DNA of 9,015 nt from JAGMXM01 sp964458325 (GCA_964458325.1 CAYWIM010000128.1:1-9015); one strand, 5' to 3'; shown: positions 1 to 7,578, numbered from the stretch's first letter. A program made the numbers and translations. Notes: generated from the letters alone by a model not told the origin.

Positions 1-17
1 GCCTGTCGCGTGTTGCA

Positions 18-33
18 GCGGCCTGAAGGCCGC
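18..33. repeat. GC-rich palindromic hairpin (REP-like)
   Basis: The sequence GCGGCCTGAAGGCCGC is a perfect 7-bp inverted repeat around a GA centre. No T-run follows, so it is not an intrinsic terminator. It may be one copy of a dispersed extragenic palindrome, which only a genome-wide search could show. Confidence 0.5.
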
Positions 34-180
34 GCTCCGGCAGGGCAGGTTCATGTGCTCGTTCCAACGCCCGCCTCTCCCCGTCCCTCCCCTCCACTGC
101 CGCGGAGGGAGATGACGGTTTACGAGCCAAAAGGCGGCCACGCAGTGGACGCCGCCTTAATGGCTGCAAGCGCACAACCC

Positions 181-202
181 GGCGCGCAGCGGAGTGCGCG
201 CC
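181..202. repeat. GC-rich inverted repeat hairpin
   Basis: GGCGCGC (181-187) pairs perfectly with GCGCGCC (196-202) across an 8-base loop. There is no T-run after it. Like the palindrome at 18-33, it looks like an extragenic repeat element in the spacer upstream of rpsU rather than a terminator. Confidence 0.5.
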
Positions 203-311
203 CTACCTTTCGACGAACCGCTGGCTCGTCCGCTTGTGGACGATAAGCCACAGGCCCCGACGCAACAGCGTCGCCGCCCCAACGGGAACGCCAACATTCT
301 TGTCGGCCTTG

Positions 312-343
312 CCAACCCTCCAACCCTCCAACCCTCCAACCCT
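312..343. repeat. Four tandem copies of CCAACCCT, G-quadruplex-capable
   Basis: Four exact head-to-tail copies of the 8-mer CCAACCCT are followed by a partial fifth (CCA at 344-346). The minus strand therefore carries four GGG runs separated by 5-base TTGGA loops, which meets the usual intramolecular G-quadruplex pattern. The array lies about 60 bases upstream of the predicted rpsU -35 box. It could be a simple-sequence expansion of no function, or a structural element affecting transcription or replication. Confidence 0.8.
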
Positions 344-401
344 CCACTTAATGTGTTCTCCACCCCGAGCCGCCGAGCCCCGCATTGCCAAAAAACCCTC
401 G

Positions 402-430
402 TTGACACCGTTCCTGGCCGCGACTAAAGT
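402..430 (+). promoter_or_regulatory. Predicted sigma-70-type promoter for rpsU
   Basis: A perfect -35 box TTGACA (402-407) is followed after exactly 17 bases by TAAAGT (425-430), which matches 4 of 6 positions of the -10 consensus. Transcription would start near 437 and give a leader of about 85 bases before the rpsU start. This is the best promoter match upstream of rpsU, and a strong promoter is expected for a ribosomal protein gene. Confidence 0.6.
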
Positions 431-440
431 TTCGGGTCTA

Positions 441-456
441 AGTGGTTTTAACCACT
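441..456. promoter_or_regulatory. Inverted repeat at the predicted rpsU transcription start
   Basis: AGTGGTT (441-447) and AACCACT (450-456) form a perfect 7-bp inverted repeat around TT. It lies just after the predicted -10 box, so it could be a regulator binding site at the transcription start or the first hairpin of the rpsU leader RNA. The sequence alone does not decide between these. Confidence 0.4.
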
Positions 457-487
457 CAATGGAAAGGGCCTCGAGGGGTCGTTGGAC

Positions 488-514
488 CTCCTCAACTCCG
501 GTCCTGGAGAGGAG
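488..514 (+). promoter_or_regulatory. rpsU ribosome binding site with complementary leader segment
   Basis: The purine-rich GGAGAGGAG (506-514) ends 8 bases before the TTG start at 523 and is the strongest Shine-Dalgarno sequence in the window. CTCCTC at 488-493 is exactly complementary to its GAGGAG core (509-514), with a 15-base loop, so the leader could hide its own ribosome binding site. A competing small stem, GGTC (477-480) with GACC (485-488), overlaps the first arm by one base, so two alternative folds are conceivable. The pairing is read directly from sequence; a regulatory role is inference. Confidence 0.5.
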
Positions 515-522
515 TGACGAGC

Positions 523-720
523 TTGACTGAAATTAGATTGAAGAAGGGCGAATCGTTAGAAAAGGCGTTGCGCCGCTTGAAGAAGAAGATCGACCGCGAA
601 GGGACGCTTCGCGAGGTCCGGAACCACCGGTATTTCGAGAAGCCGAGCGAAAAGCGACGGCGCAAGATGAAACTGGCCCGCTTCTCGGCCATGCTCAGCG
701 CGCGTTACGCGGAAATGTAA
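523..720 (+). CDS. rpsU: Small ribosomal subunit protein bS21
   Basis: This 65-residue protein belongs to the bS21 family, a small basic protein of the 30S subunit that sits near the 3' end of 16S rRNA and affects mRNA engagement. The sequence shows the family pattern: an N-terminal strand (TEIRLKKGESLEKALRRLKKK), the conserved RxxRYFEKPSEKRRRK segment at residues about 33-48, and a basic helical tail. The length fits the family. The start chosen is TTG at 523, because it lies 8 bases after a strong GGAG and gives the usual N-terminus. A GTG at 514 and an ATG at 442 are in frame but would add non-conserved residues and bury or bypass the ribosome binding site. The gene has its own promoter and an intrinsic terminator, so it is probably monocistronic. 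Confidence 0.93.
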   Translation: MTEIRLKKGESLEKALRRLKKKIDREGTLREVRNHRYFEKPSEKRRRKMKLARFSAMLSARYAEM

Positions 721-738
721 TTGGCTGTTTTCCGATAC

Positions 739-782
739 GCCGAGTGCGGTGGCTGTATTCCACACTGCGCTCGGCTTTTTTT
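739..782 (+). terminator. Intrinsic terminator after rpsU
   Basis: A 13-bp stem (739-751 with 763-775, including two G-T wobbles) closes an 11-base loop and is followed at once by seven T residues (776-782). It begins 19 bases after the rpsU stop codon. The T-run touches the ATG of the next gene at 783. Confidence 0.88.
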
Positions 783-1715
783 ATGTATTCGCTGTCCACC
801 TGCTGGAATTCCGGGCGCCATACGGATGGACGCGCCATGCTGCAAGAGATTCGGGACCTGGGATTCGCCTATGCGGAGCTGAGCCACGGCATCCGGATCA
901 GCCTGCTTCCCGGCGTGTTCGAGGCGGTCCAAGCCGGCGAGATCCGCATCAGCTCGCTCCACAATTTCTGCCCGCTCCCCATCGGGGTCACCCACGCCTC
1001 GCCCAACGTGTTCAAGTTCTCGTCGCCCGACCGCCGCGAGCGAGAGAACGCGATGCGCCACACGCTCAAGACGTTCGACACTGCCCAGCGGGTCGATGCG
1101 CCCTTTGTCGTGCTGCATCTGGGAGAGATCGAGATGCGGTCGATTTTCCGGCGCCGCTCGAGCACATCGCGCCTGACGGAAATGATCGAGAATGGCCAGC
1201 GCGAATCCCCCGCCTATGAGCGTCTGATCCGCGACGTGTCGGAACGGCGGGAGCGACGGAAAGGGCCGCATCTCGAGTGGGTATACGAGGCACTCCATCG
1301 CCTGGCCGACGAAGCCCAGAAAGCCGGCATCCGCCTTGGAATCGAGAACCGCGAGGCTGTCGAGGAGATCCCGCTCGAATCCGATTTCCCATTGCTGTTC
1401 AAGGAATTCCGCCACCCCGCCCTCGGCTACTGGCATGACACCGGCCATGCCCAGATCAAGCAAAACCTCGGGTTCATCGACCATGCGATGCACCTCGAAT
1501 CGCTCGCGGATTCCCTCCTGGGCCTTCATGTCCATGACGTCCAGTTCCCCGGGGGCGACCATTGCCCGCCCGGGGCGGGGACGATCGACTTCCGAGCGCT
1601 GCAGCCCTCGGTGAAGCCGAGCCACCCCAAGATCCTCGAGCTCAGCCCCCAGGTGCCGGTCGAGGATCTCCAGGCCGGCCTGGCCCATATCCAATCGATC
1701 TGGGGCAAGGAGTAA
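783..1715 (+). CDS. Sugar phosphate isomerase/epimerase family TIM-barrel protein
   Basis: This 310-residue protein belongs to the xylose-isomerase-like TIM-barrel superfamily (AP endonuclease 2 fold), whose members isomerise or epimerise sugars, often through a divalent metal. The expected metal ligands can be seen: E188 in GIENRE, D219 with H222 in WHDTGHA, H249/H251 in LHVHD, and E286 in KILELS. The length is typical. Substrate and pathway cannot be assigned. The ATG at 783 gives the usual family start (MYSLSTCWNSGRHTDG) but has no Shine-Dalgarno and sits directly on the T-run of the rpsU terminator. A GTG at 744 lies inside the terminator stem, and an ATG at 838 would remove the first strand. 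The next gene starts 4 bases after the stop, so the two are probably co-transcribed. Confidence 0.82.
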   Translation: MYSLSTCWNSGRHTDGRAMLQEIRDLGFAYAELSHGIRISLLPGVFEAVQAGEIRISSLHNFCPLPIGVTHASPNVFKFSSPDRRERENAMRHTLKTFDTAQRVDAPFVVLHLGEIEMRSIFRRRSSTSRLTEMIENGQRESPAYERLIRDVSERRERRKGPHLEWVYEALHRLADEAQKAGIRLGIENREAVEEIPLESDFPLLFKEFRHPALGYWHDTGHAQIKQNLGFIDHAMHLESLADSLLGLHVHDVQFPGGDHCPPGAGTIDFRALQPSVKPSHPKILELSPQVPVEDLQAGLAHIQSIWGKE

Positions 1716-1719
1716 GGCA

Positions 1720-2841
1720 ATGCGCAGCCTGATCCAGACCGCAATCCGCCTGGCGATCGGCGCCGTTTTGCTGGCTTGGATCTTCCATTCCATCTTTCTC
1801 CAGGAAGGCCAGCAGGCCTGGGCCGCCCAGGGACACGACTGGTCCGACCTGACCCGGGCCGAGCAATCGCGCCTGGCATGGACGCACGGGCCCGGCCAGC
1901 TCTGGGACACCCTGAGGCTGGTCCGGCCCGATGCGCTGCTCCTGTCGCTGGTGTTCATGGGCCTCACCGTGTTCCTGGGCGCATTGCGCTGGGACCGCGT
2001 CATGGGTGGCCTGGGGCTGGCGCTGCCTGTCGGGCGCTGCCTCGAGATCAGCCTCGTCGCCCAGTTTTTCAATGCGTTTCTGCTCGGATCGACCGGAGGC
2101 GACTTTCTGAAAGCCTACTACGCCGCCCGAGAGACACATCACCGGAAGACCGAGGCTGTGGTCACGGTCTTTGTGGATCGGCTGTTGGGCCTGCTTGCGA
2201 TGCTGATGTTCGCCTGCCTGATGATGCTGCCGAACCTCGAGCTGCTGCGGGGGCATCGGCGGGCGGCCTTGTTGTCGTTGCTCATCCTGGGGATGCTGGG
2301 ATGCTGCCTGATCCTGGCCGGTCTATCCTTCTGGGGCGGCGTCTCGCGCGGCCTGCCCCGGGCGCGCGAATGGCTGCGCCGCCTTCCCAAGGGCGACCTG
2401 CTCGAGCGCTCCCTGGACGCCTGCCGCCAATTCGGCAAGAGCCCGAGCCTGCTGTCGCGCATTCTGGGCCTCTCGATGCTGCTCAACATCGCCTGCGTGC
2501 TCCAGATCCAAACCCTTGCCTGGGGATTGAACCTCGACATTCCGCTCGTCCACATGCTCATGATCGTGCCGATGATCATCTGCGTAGCTGCCCTGCCGAT
2601 CACCCCGAGCGGCTTGGGCGTCCGCGAAAACCTCTACGTGCTCACCCTGTCGGCGCCGCAGATCGGGGTCGAGCCGACCCATGCCCTTTCGCTCTCCCTG
2701 CTCGCCTATGCGGGGTTTTTGTTCTGGAGCCTGATCGGCGGCCTCTTTTATCTGGGCATGCGCCGCACCCAGCACCTGGACCAGGTCGCCCACCCGCCCC
2801 CGCTCGAAGCCGAATCGGAGAACGAGGCGTCGCCCTCCTGA
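1720..2841 (+). CDS. Lysylphosphatidylglycerol synthase TM-type (UPF0104) membrane protein
   Basis: This 373-residue integral membrane protein matches the flippase-like transmembrane domain of lysylphosphatidylglycerol synthases (LPG_synthase_TM, UPF0104). Hydrophobic segments lie at residues about 8-27, 71-90, 105-123, 145-171, 183-204, 247-268, 275-297 and 324-347. Family landmarks are NAFLLGSTGGDFLKAYY (118-134), FVDRLLGLLA (151-160) and PITPSGLGVRE (293-303). The cytoplasmic aminoacyl-transferase domain of MprF is absent, so it is more likely a lipid or isoprenoid-lipid transporter or a glycan-export accessory protein than a lysyl transferase; this is inferred from family behaviour. The ATG at 1720 has GGAG at 1709-1712 and lies 4 bases after the previous stop, so translational coupling is likely. 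The C-terminal tail (about 350-373) is polar and acidic. Confidence 0.85.
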   Translation: MRSLIQTAIRLAIGAVLLAWIFHSIFLQEGQQAWAAQGHDWSDLTRAEQSRLAWTHGPGQLWDTLRLVRPDALLLSLVFMGLTVFLGALRWDRVMGGLGLALPVGRCLEISLVAQFFNAFLLGSTGGDFLKAYYAARETHHRKTEAVVTVFVDRLLGLLAMLMFACLMMLPNLELLRGHRRAALLSLLILGMLGCCLILAGLSFWGGVSRGLPRAREWLRRLPKGDLLERSLDACRQFGKSPSLLSRILGLSMLLNIACVLQIQTLAWGLNLDIPLVHMLMIVPMIICVAALPITPSGLGVRENLYVLTLSAPQIGVEPTHALSLSLLAYAGFLFWSLIGGLFYLGMRRTQHLDQVAHPPPLEAESENEASPS

Positions 2842-2875
2842 CCCGCCCTTTCCACCGCCCAACACCCTGGCCGCC

Positions 2876-4339
<1,464 letters not shown>

Positions 4340-4409
4340 ACGCCATTGTATTTCTGTCCCTGATCCGTAACCTGTCCATTGGCGATCGACGCTCGAACGC
4401 CGCCCATCG

Positions 4410-5927
4410 ATGAAGGTCAGGTTCGCATTTCTTGCAGTCCGGCAAGCCAGATGCCGACGGCCCACACCCGCCGCGGGCGTCGCCCTGGCTCGATGCCTGT
4501 GGCGATGGGGGCTCGCCGCCACGATTTGCCTGGCGGCGGGATGCGCCACCCCGCCCAAGCCGTCCGTCGCGCCTTCCCAGGCATCAGTCGAGTCGCTGGC
4601 AACCTTCGATGCCGCCTGGGAACGCGTCCACGAAAGCTTTTTCGACCCCGGCTTCCGCGGGAACGACTGGGTCGCCTTGCGCGAGAAGTACCGGCCCCGG
4701 GCCGCCCAAGCGCGCAACCCCGACGAGCTGCGTCCCGTAATCCAGTCCATGCTCGATCGCCTTGGACAATCCCACATGCGGGTTCTGCCCGGATCCTCCC
4801 TCGCTCCGGAGGCGATCCGCTCGATTCATTCTCCCGCAGCCGGGGTCGCCACCGAGCCCGGCCGGACCGCCCGCCTGTCGCCCCGGCGATCGGCGGGCTC
4901 GCGGCCGCAATCCCCGCCCGCCCCCCTCGGCGGCAGCGCGGACTTCGGATTCGACGTGCGGCGCTTGGGCGGGGATTACGTGGTGGTCTCGATCGCGGCG
5001 GACAGCCCCGCCTCGGCCGCCGGCATCCATCGCGGATGGATCCTCGAACGCATCGATGGCGTGTCAACCCGCGATTACGTGGCCGGCTACGATCGCGCCG
5101 GCTCGCGCTCCCATGGCGAGCTGCTGGCATGGAGCCGGCTGGCCCAGCAGCTCCGCGGCCCGGCGGGCTCGAGCGCCACGCTCGAATTCCGAGACGAAAC
5201 GAATCGCCGACGCAGCCTCGAGCTCGAGCGGAAGAAGCTCCCCGGCCAGATGGTCAAGCTCGGCTACCTGCCCGCGATGTTCGCCTCGAGCTCCCATGAG
5301 CGCATCCAGGCAGGCCCGGCGCGCGCGATCGGCGTGATCCGGTTTAACCTCTGGATGCTCCCCCTGGCCGAGGCCATCGACACGGCGGTGGACGATCTCC
5401 GCGACTGCAGCGGCCTGGTCATCGATCTGCGGGGCAATATCGGCGGCGTGGCTGGAATGATCATGGGCATCGCGGGCCATTTCCTCGACCAGCCCGTGCT
5501 GCTCGGCACGCTCGAAACCCGCGACAGCCGCCTCCAGTTCCATGCCAATCCGCGCCTCGCAACGCGGGACGGCCGCCGCGTCGCGCCGCATGCCGGTCCG
5601 CTGGCCATCCTGGTGGATCGGCACACAGTCAGCGCCTCGGAGATCTTTGCTGGCAGCATGCAGGGCGTCGGCCGGGCCCGTATTTTCGGTGAGACCACGG
5701 CCGGCGAGGCCCTCCCCGCTCATTTCCATCGGCTGCCCAATGGCGATCTCCTGCTCCACGCCTTCGCCGATTTTCGACCCGCCGGCGGCCTCTCGATCGA
5801 AGGCCGCGGAGTCGCGCCGGACACGCAGGCGCCCTGGAAACGCAGGGACCTGCTCGCCGGCCGCGATGCCGCCCTCGAGGCTGCGTGCCGATGGATCATC
5901 GCCCAATCACCCCACCCTGGCATCTAA
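4410..5927 (+). CDS. Secreted lipoprotein, S41 (C-terminal processing) peptidase family with PDZ domain
   Basis: The 505-residue product has an Arg-rich N-terminus (1-32), a short hydrophobic stretch and a lipobox LAAGC with acylated Cys at 45, so it should be a lipoprotein outside the inner membrane. A helical N-terminal region (about 62-125) resembles the S41 cap. A Pro-rich linker follows (about 140-173), then a PDZ-like domain (about 178-275) and the S41 core (about 305-475). The core shows GLVIDLRGNIGG (335-346) and SASE with the probable nucleophile at S408. The Ser-Lys members have Lys 25 residues later in a GK motif; here that place is E433 (TTAGE). Either the protein uses another catalytic set, as tricorn-like members do, or it is inactive. 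The start has no visible Shine-Dalgarno, but no later in-frame start precedes the lipobox. The next gene begins 1 base after the stop. Confidence 0.82.
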   Translation: MKVRFAFLAVRQARCRRPTPAAGVALARCLWRWGLAATICLAAGCATPPKPSVAPSQASVESLATFDAAWERVHESFFDPGFRGNDWVALREKYRPRAAQARNPDELRPVIQSMLDRLGQSHMRVLPGSSLAPEAIRSIHSPAAGVATEPGRTARLSPRRSAGSRPQSPPAPLGGSADFGFDVRRLGGDYVVVSIAADSPASAAGIHRGWILERIDGVSTRDYVAGYDRAGSRSHGELLAWSRLAQQLRGPAGSSATLEFRDETNRRRSLELERKKLPGQMVKLGYLPAMFASSSHERIQAGPARAIGVIRFNLWMLPLAEAIDTAVDDLRDCSGLVIDLRGNIGGVAGMIMGIAGHFLDQPVLLGTLETRDSRLQFHANPRLATRDGRRVAPHAGPLAILVDRHTVSASEIFAGSMQGVGRARIFGETTAGEALPAHFHRLPNGDLLLHAFADFRPAGGLSIEGRGVAPDTQAPWKRRDLLAGRDAALEAACRWIIAQSPHPGI

Positions 5928-5928
5928 T

Positions 5929-6726
5929 ATGAAATCCAACCTTCGCGCTCATCTCCTCGGCATCGCGTTCTGCATCGCCGGCCTGTGGATCCCCCGAACC
6001 GCTCTGCCCGGGGCTGAGCCCGGCCCGGCGAGCGACCCGGCAAAACTGCCCTCGGCCCGCGAGGTGATCGACGCCCATGTGGCGGCGATGGGCGGCCGCC
6101 AGACGCTCCTCGAACACCGATCCCAGCACGCCCTCGGCCAATTCGAGATGGCTGGCCAGAGCATCTCCGGCAAGCTCGATATCCAGTCCGCTCAGCCCAA
6201 CAAGATCCGCATCCAGATCGAACTGCCCGCCGTTGGCCAGATCCTCACCGGATTCAACGGCGAGGTGGGCTGGTCGATCGACCCGGCCATGGGCCCCCGG
6301 CTGATGACCGGCAAACAGCTCGACCAGCTCCGCGCCGAAGCCGATTTCCGCGCCCCGCTCCACGAAGATCGCCATTACCAGTCGATGGAAACCGTCCGCG
6401 TCACTCCCTTCGCCGGCGAGGAATGCTACGAGGTCAAGCTGGCCCGCAAATCGGGCGAGACCGCCATCGAATACTACAGCCGGACATCCCGTCTGCTGGT
6501 CGGCTCCGTCCTCGAGGTCGAGACCCCCCTGGGCGCCATCAAGTCCACCAACATATTCAGCGACTACAAGAAGTTCGGCGGGATCATGGTCCCCACCCGG
6601 ACCACCCAGAAGATCATGGGTCTCGAGCAGGTCATGAAGCTCGACTCCGTCGAATTCGACACCGTGCCCGACTCAGCCTTCGACCTCCCCGCCTCGATCC
6701 AGGCCCTCCTGGAAAAAGGCAAGTAG
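5929..6726 (+). CDS. Secreted LolA-like / lipoprotein-sorting-like protein
   Basis: This 265-residue protein has an N-terminal signal peptide (about 1-29, hydrophobic 8-20, likely cut after the Ala at 26 or 29). The mature part resembles the LolA/LolB-like beta-barrel half found in many outer membrane lipoprotein-sorting-protein-like sequences. It has a helix with AREVIDAHVAAMGG (43-56), then strand repeats, including a PNKIRIQIELP segment (90-100) and TGFNGEVGWSIDP (107-119). Its molecular role is unknown; binding a lipid or lipoprotein acyl chain is inferred from the fold only. It begins 1 base after the S41 gene stop without its own Shine-Dalgarno, so it is probably translated by coupling and works in the same envelope process. 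Longer in-frame starts upstream would overlap the S41 gene and remove the signal peptide, so ATG 5929 is preferred. Confidence 0.75.
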   Translation: MKSNLRAHLLGIAFCIAGLWIPRTALPGAEPGPASDPAKLPSAREVIDAHVAAMGGRQTLLEHRSQHALGQFEMAGQSISGKLDIQSAQPNKIRIQIELPAVGQILTGFNGEVGWSIDPAMGPRLMTGKQLDQLRAEADFRAPLHEDRHYQSMETVRVTPFAGEECYEVKLARKSGETAIEYYSRTSRLLVGSVLEVETPLGAIKSTNIFSDYKKFGGIMVPTRTTQKIMGLEQVMKLDSVEFDTVPDSAFDLPASIQALLEKGK

Positions 6727-6769
6727 CAGGCCGCGCGCGGATTGCTGGAAAATCGGAACCGCTGCATCC

Positions 6770-6808
6770 ATGAAACCACGATCCTTGCATCTGGCTCGAA
6801 CGCGCTGA
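6770..6808 (+). other. Possible frameshifted N-terminal remnant upstream of the SUMF1-like gene
   Basis: A 12-codon open frame from ATG 6770 reads MKPRSLHLARTR and stops at 6806-6808, one base before the ATG of the SUMF1-like gene. Its Lys/Arg start looks like the beginning of a signal peptide. It may be the original N-terminus cut off by a frameshift, a tiny leader peptide, or chance. The evidence is weak. Confidence 0.2.
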
Positions 6809-6809
6809 C

Positions 6810-7358
6810 ATGGCCCTGATCCCCGCCGGAGAGTTTCAGATGGGGGACACCTTCGGCGAGGGCTATTCGGATGCGCTTCCGGTTCACACGGTGCACGTAA
6901 GCGCATTTTTTATGGACCGGACGGAGGTGACGAAAGCCCAATGGGACGCGCTGTATCAGTGGGCGATTGGGCACGGATACAGCTTTGACAATGCGGGTTC
7001 GGGAAAGGCGGCCAATCATCCGGTTCATTCCATCGCCTGGTATGACGCGGTGAAATGGTGCAATGCGCGGAGCGAGCGCGAGGGGCGGCCGTGGGCATAT
7101 TACACCGACCAAGGACTGAGCCAGCCTTACCGAACGGGGCGGGTCTCGCCCTCCATCAGGTGGGATAGAGGCTACTCATCATCATCTGGAAGCGATCCAC
7201 GGGGGCCGGGCTCGGGCTCGTACCGCGCGATACGCGGCGGCGGCTGGAACAGCCTCGCGTGGCACTGCCGTGCGGCGAACCGCAACGACAGCTTCTACCC
7301 GGACTACAGGTTCTACTACCTGGGCTTTCGGACGGTCCTGCCCCCAGGTCAGCCTTGA
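6810..7358 (+). CDS. Short SUMF1/formylglycine-generating-enzyme-like (C-type lectin fold) protein, internally deleted
   Basis: The 182-residue product matches both ends of the FGE-sulfatase (SUMF1) domain. The N-terminal part shows LIPAGEFQMG (3-12), HTVHVSAFFMDRTEVT (26-41) and an AWYDAVKWCN helix (76-85). The C-terminal part shows DPRGPGSGSYRAIRGGGW (129-146) and LGFRTV (171-176). The middle of the domain, where relatives carry RLPTEAEWE-type and GLYDMxGNVWEW-type motifs, is missing. RVSP at 111-114 runs almost straight into the YSSSSGSDPRGP segment, an in-frame loss of roughly 70-80 residues near 7150-7170. The first catalytic Cys of true FGE is absent and only C153 remains nearby, so sulfatase activation is unlikely. 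There is no signal peptide and no Shine-Dalgarno. The 3' end looks like a retroelement-diversified variable region. It could be a decaying paralogue or a compact binding protein. Confidence 0.72.
   Translation: MALIPAGEFQMGDTFGEGYSDALPVHTVHVSAFFMDRTEVTKAQWDALYQWAIGHGYSFDNAGSGKAANHPVHSIAWYDAVKWCNARSEREGRPWAYYTDQGLSQPYRTGRVSPSIRWDRGYSSSSGSDPRGPGSGSYRAIRGGGWNSLAWHCRAANRNDSFYPDYRFYYLGFRTVLPPGQP
7248..7331 (+). other. Candidate diversity-generating-retroelement variable region
   Basis: These 28 codons encode residues 147-174 at the end of the lectin-fold domain. At the positions that are Asn-rich in typical retroelement-targeted relatives, every codon ends in C and can be derived from AAC by changing adenines only: N147, S148, L149, H152, N157, N159, D160, S161, F162, Y163, D165, Y166, F168, Y169 and Y170. 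The scaffold codons between them (GCG, TGG, TGC, CGT, GCG, CCG, CTG, GGC) contain no adenine and match the conserved framework (CRAANR, PD, LGFR). This is what adenine-specific mutagenesis from a template repeat leaves. Strong use of C-ending codons in a GC-rich genome is the competing explanation. No template repeat or reverse transcriptase is in the window. Confidence 0.5.
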
Positions 7359-7368
7359 GCAGCGCCGA

Positions 7369-7578
7369 CTAGAATGCCCAATGTTTCCTGGGATACCAGA
7401 CGAGGTCGTAAAGGTCGCGGCCCTTGGTCCATTTGCGGTGCAGAACGGCGTGGAGTTTCCCCGCCAATAGCGACGCCTTGTCGTGATGGCAGAGGTTCAG
7501 GGTTACATGGCGTCGAACGATGGATGTCGCGATGCCCGCTCCCGGCGGGGGACGGTTGTCCACCTCCACTTCCTTCAC
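7369..7578 (-). pseudogene. AbiEii-type nucleotidyltransferase toxin, C-terminal fragment
   Basis: The 69-residue open frame matches only a C-terminal segment of the AbiEii toxin family: VEVDNRPPPGAG (4-15), TLNLCHHDKASLLAGKLHAV (26-45) and KGRDLYDLVWY (52-62). Full-length members are several times longer and carry the nucleotidyltransferase GSxxxD active site, which is missing here. The GTG start (7576-7578) overlaps the antitoxin TGA, the usual antitoxin-toxin coupling, so the start of the gene seems to have been kept while about the first half of the protein was removed in frame. The end is also cut: after WYPRKHWAF the frame stops, 10 bases from the convergent SUMF1-like gene. It should be inactive as a toxin. 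A retained non-catalytic role cannot be excluded. Confidence 0.7.

Larger units (their letters stand above)
1..401. other. Intergenic region without a supported gene
   Basis: No open reading frame here has a recognisable domain, a ribosome binding site or consistent codon use. The short open frames on both strands are low-complexity, rich in Pro, Arg, Ala and Gly. What the stretch does hold is two GC-rich inverted repeats (18-33 and 181-202) and a short tandem repeat (312-343), all annotated separately. The pattern is that of a spacer collecting dispersed repeats between two transcription units. Confidence 0.7.

Noticed and set aside
312..343. The tandem CCAACCCT array as a CRISPR array or replication-origin iterons
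   Set aside because: The units are 8 bp and directly joined with no spacers, and no cas, DnaA-box or replication gene context is present.
10..530. Several short open frames on both strands upstream of rpsU
   Set aside because: They have no ribosome binding site and no conserved domain, and several translate the tandem repeat into low-complexity peptides.
705..2072. A 455-codon open frame on the minus strand
   Set aside because: It lies opposite the isomerase-like and membrane protein genes, whose motifs are clear. The antisense product shows no recognisable family.
4379..5299. A 306-codon plus-strand frame overlapping the S41 gene
   Set aside because: It is an Arg/Pro-rich shadow frame. 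The overlapping frame has the lipobox and S41 motifs.
6727..6809. A sigma-54 promoter upstream of the SUMF1-like gene or in other spacers after the NtrC gene
   Set aside because: No GG-N10-GC core with the TGGCAC/TTGC surroundings was found in the spacers examined.
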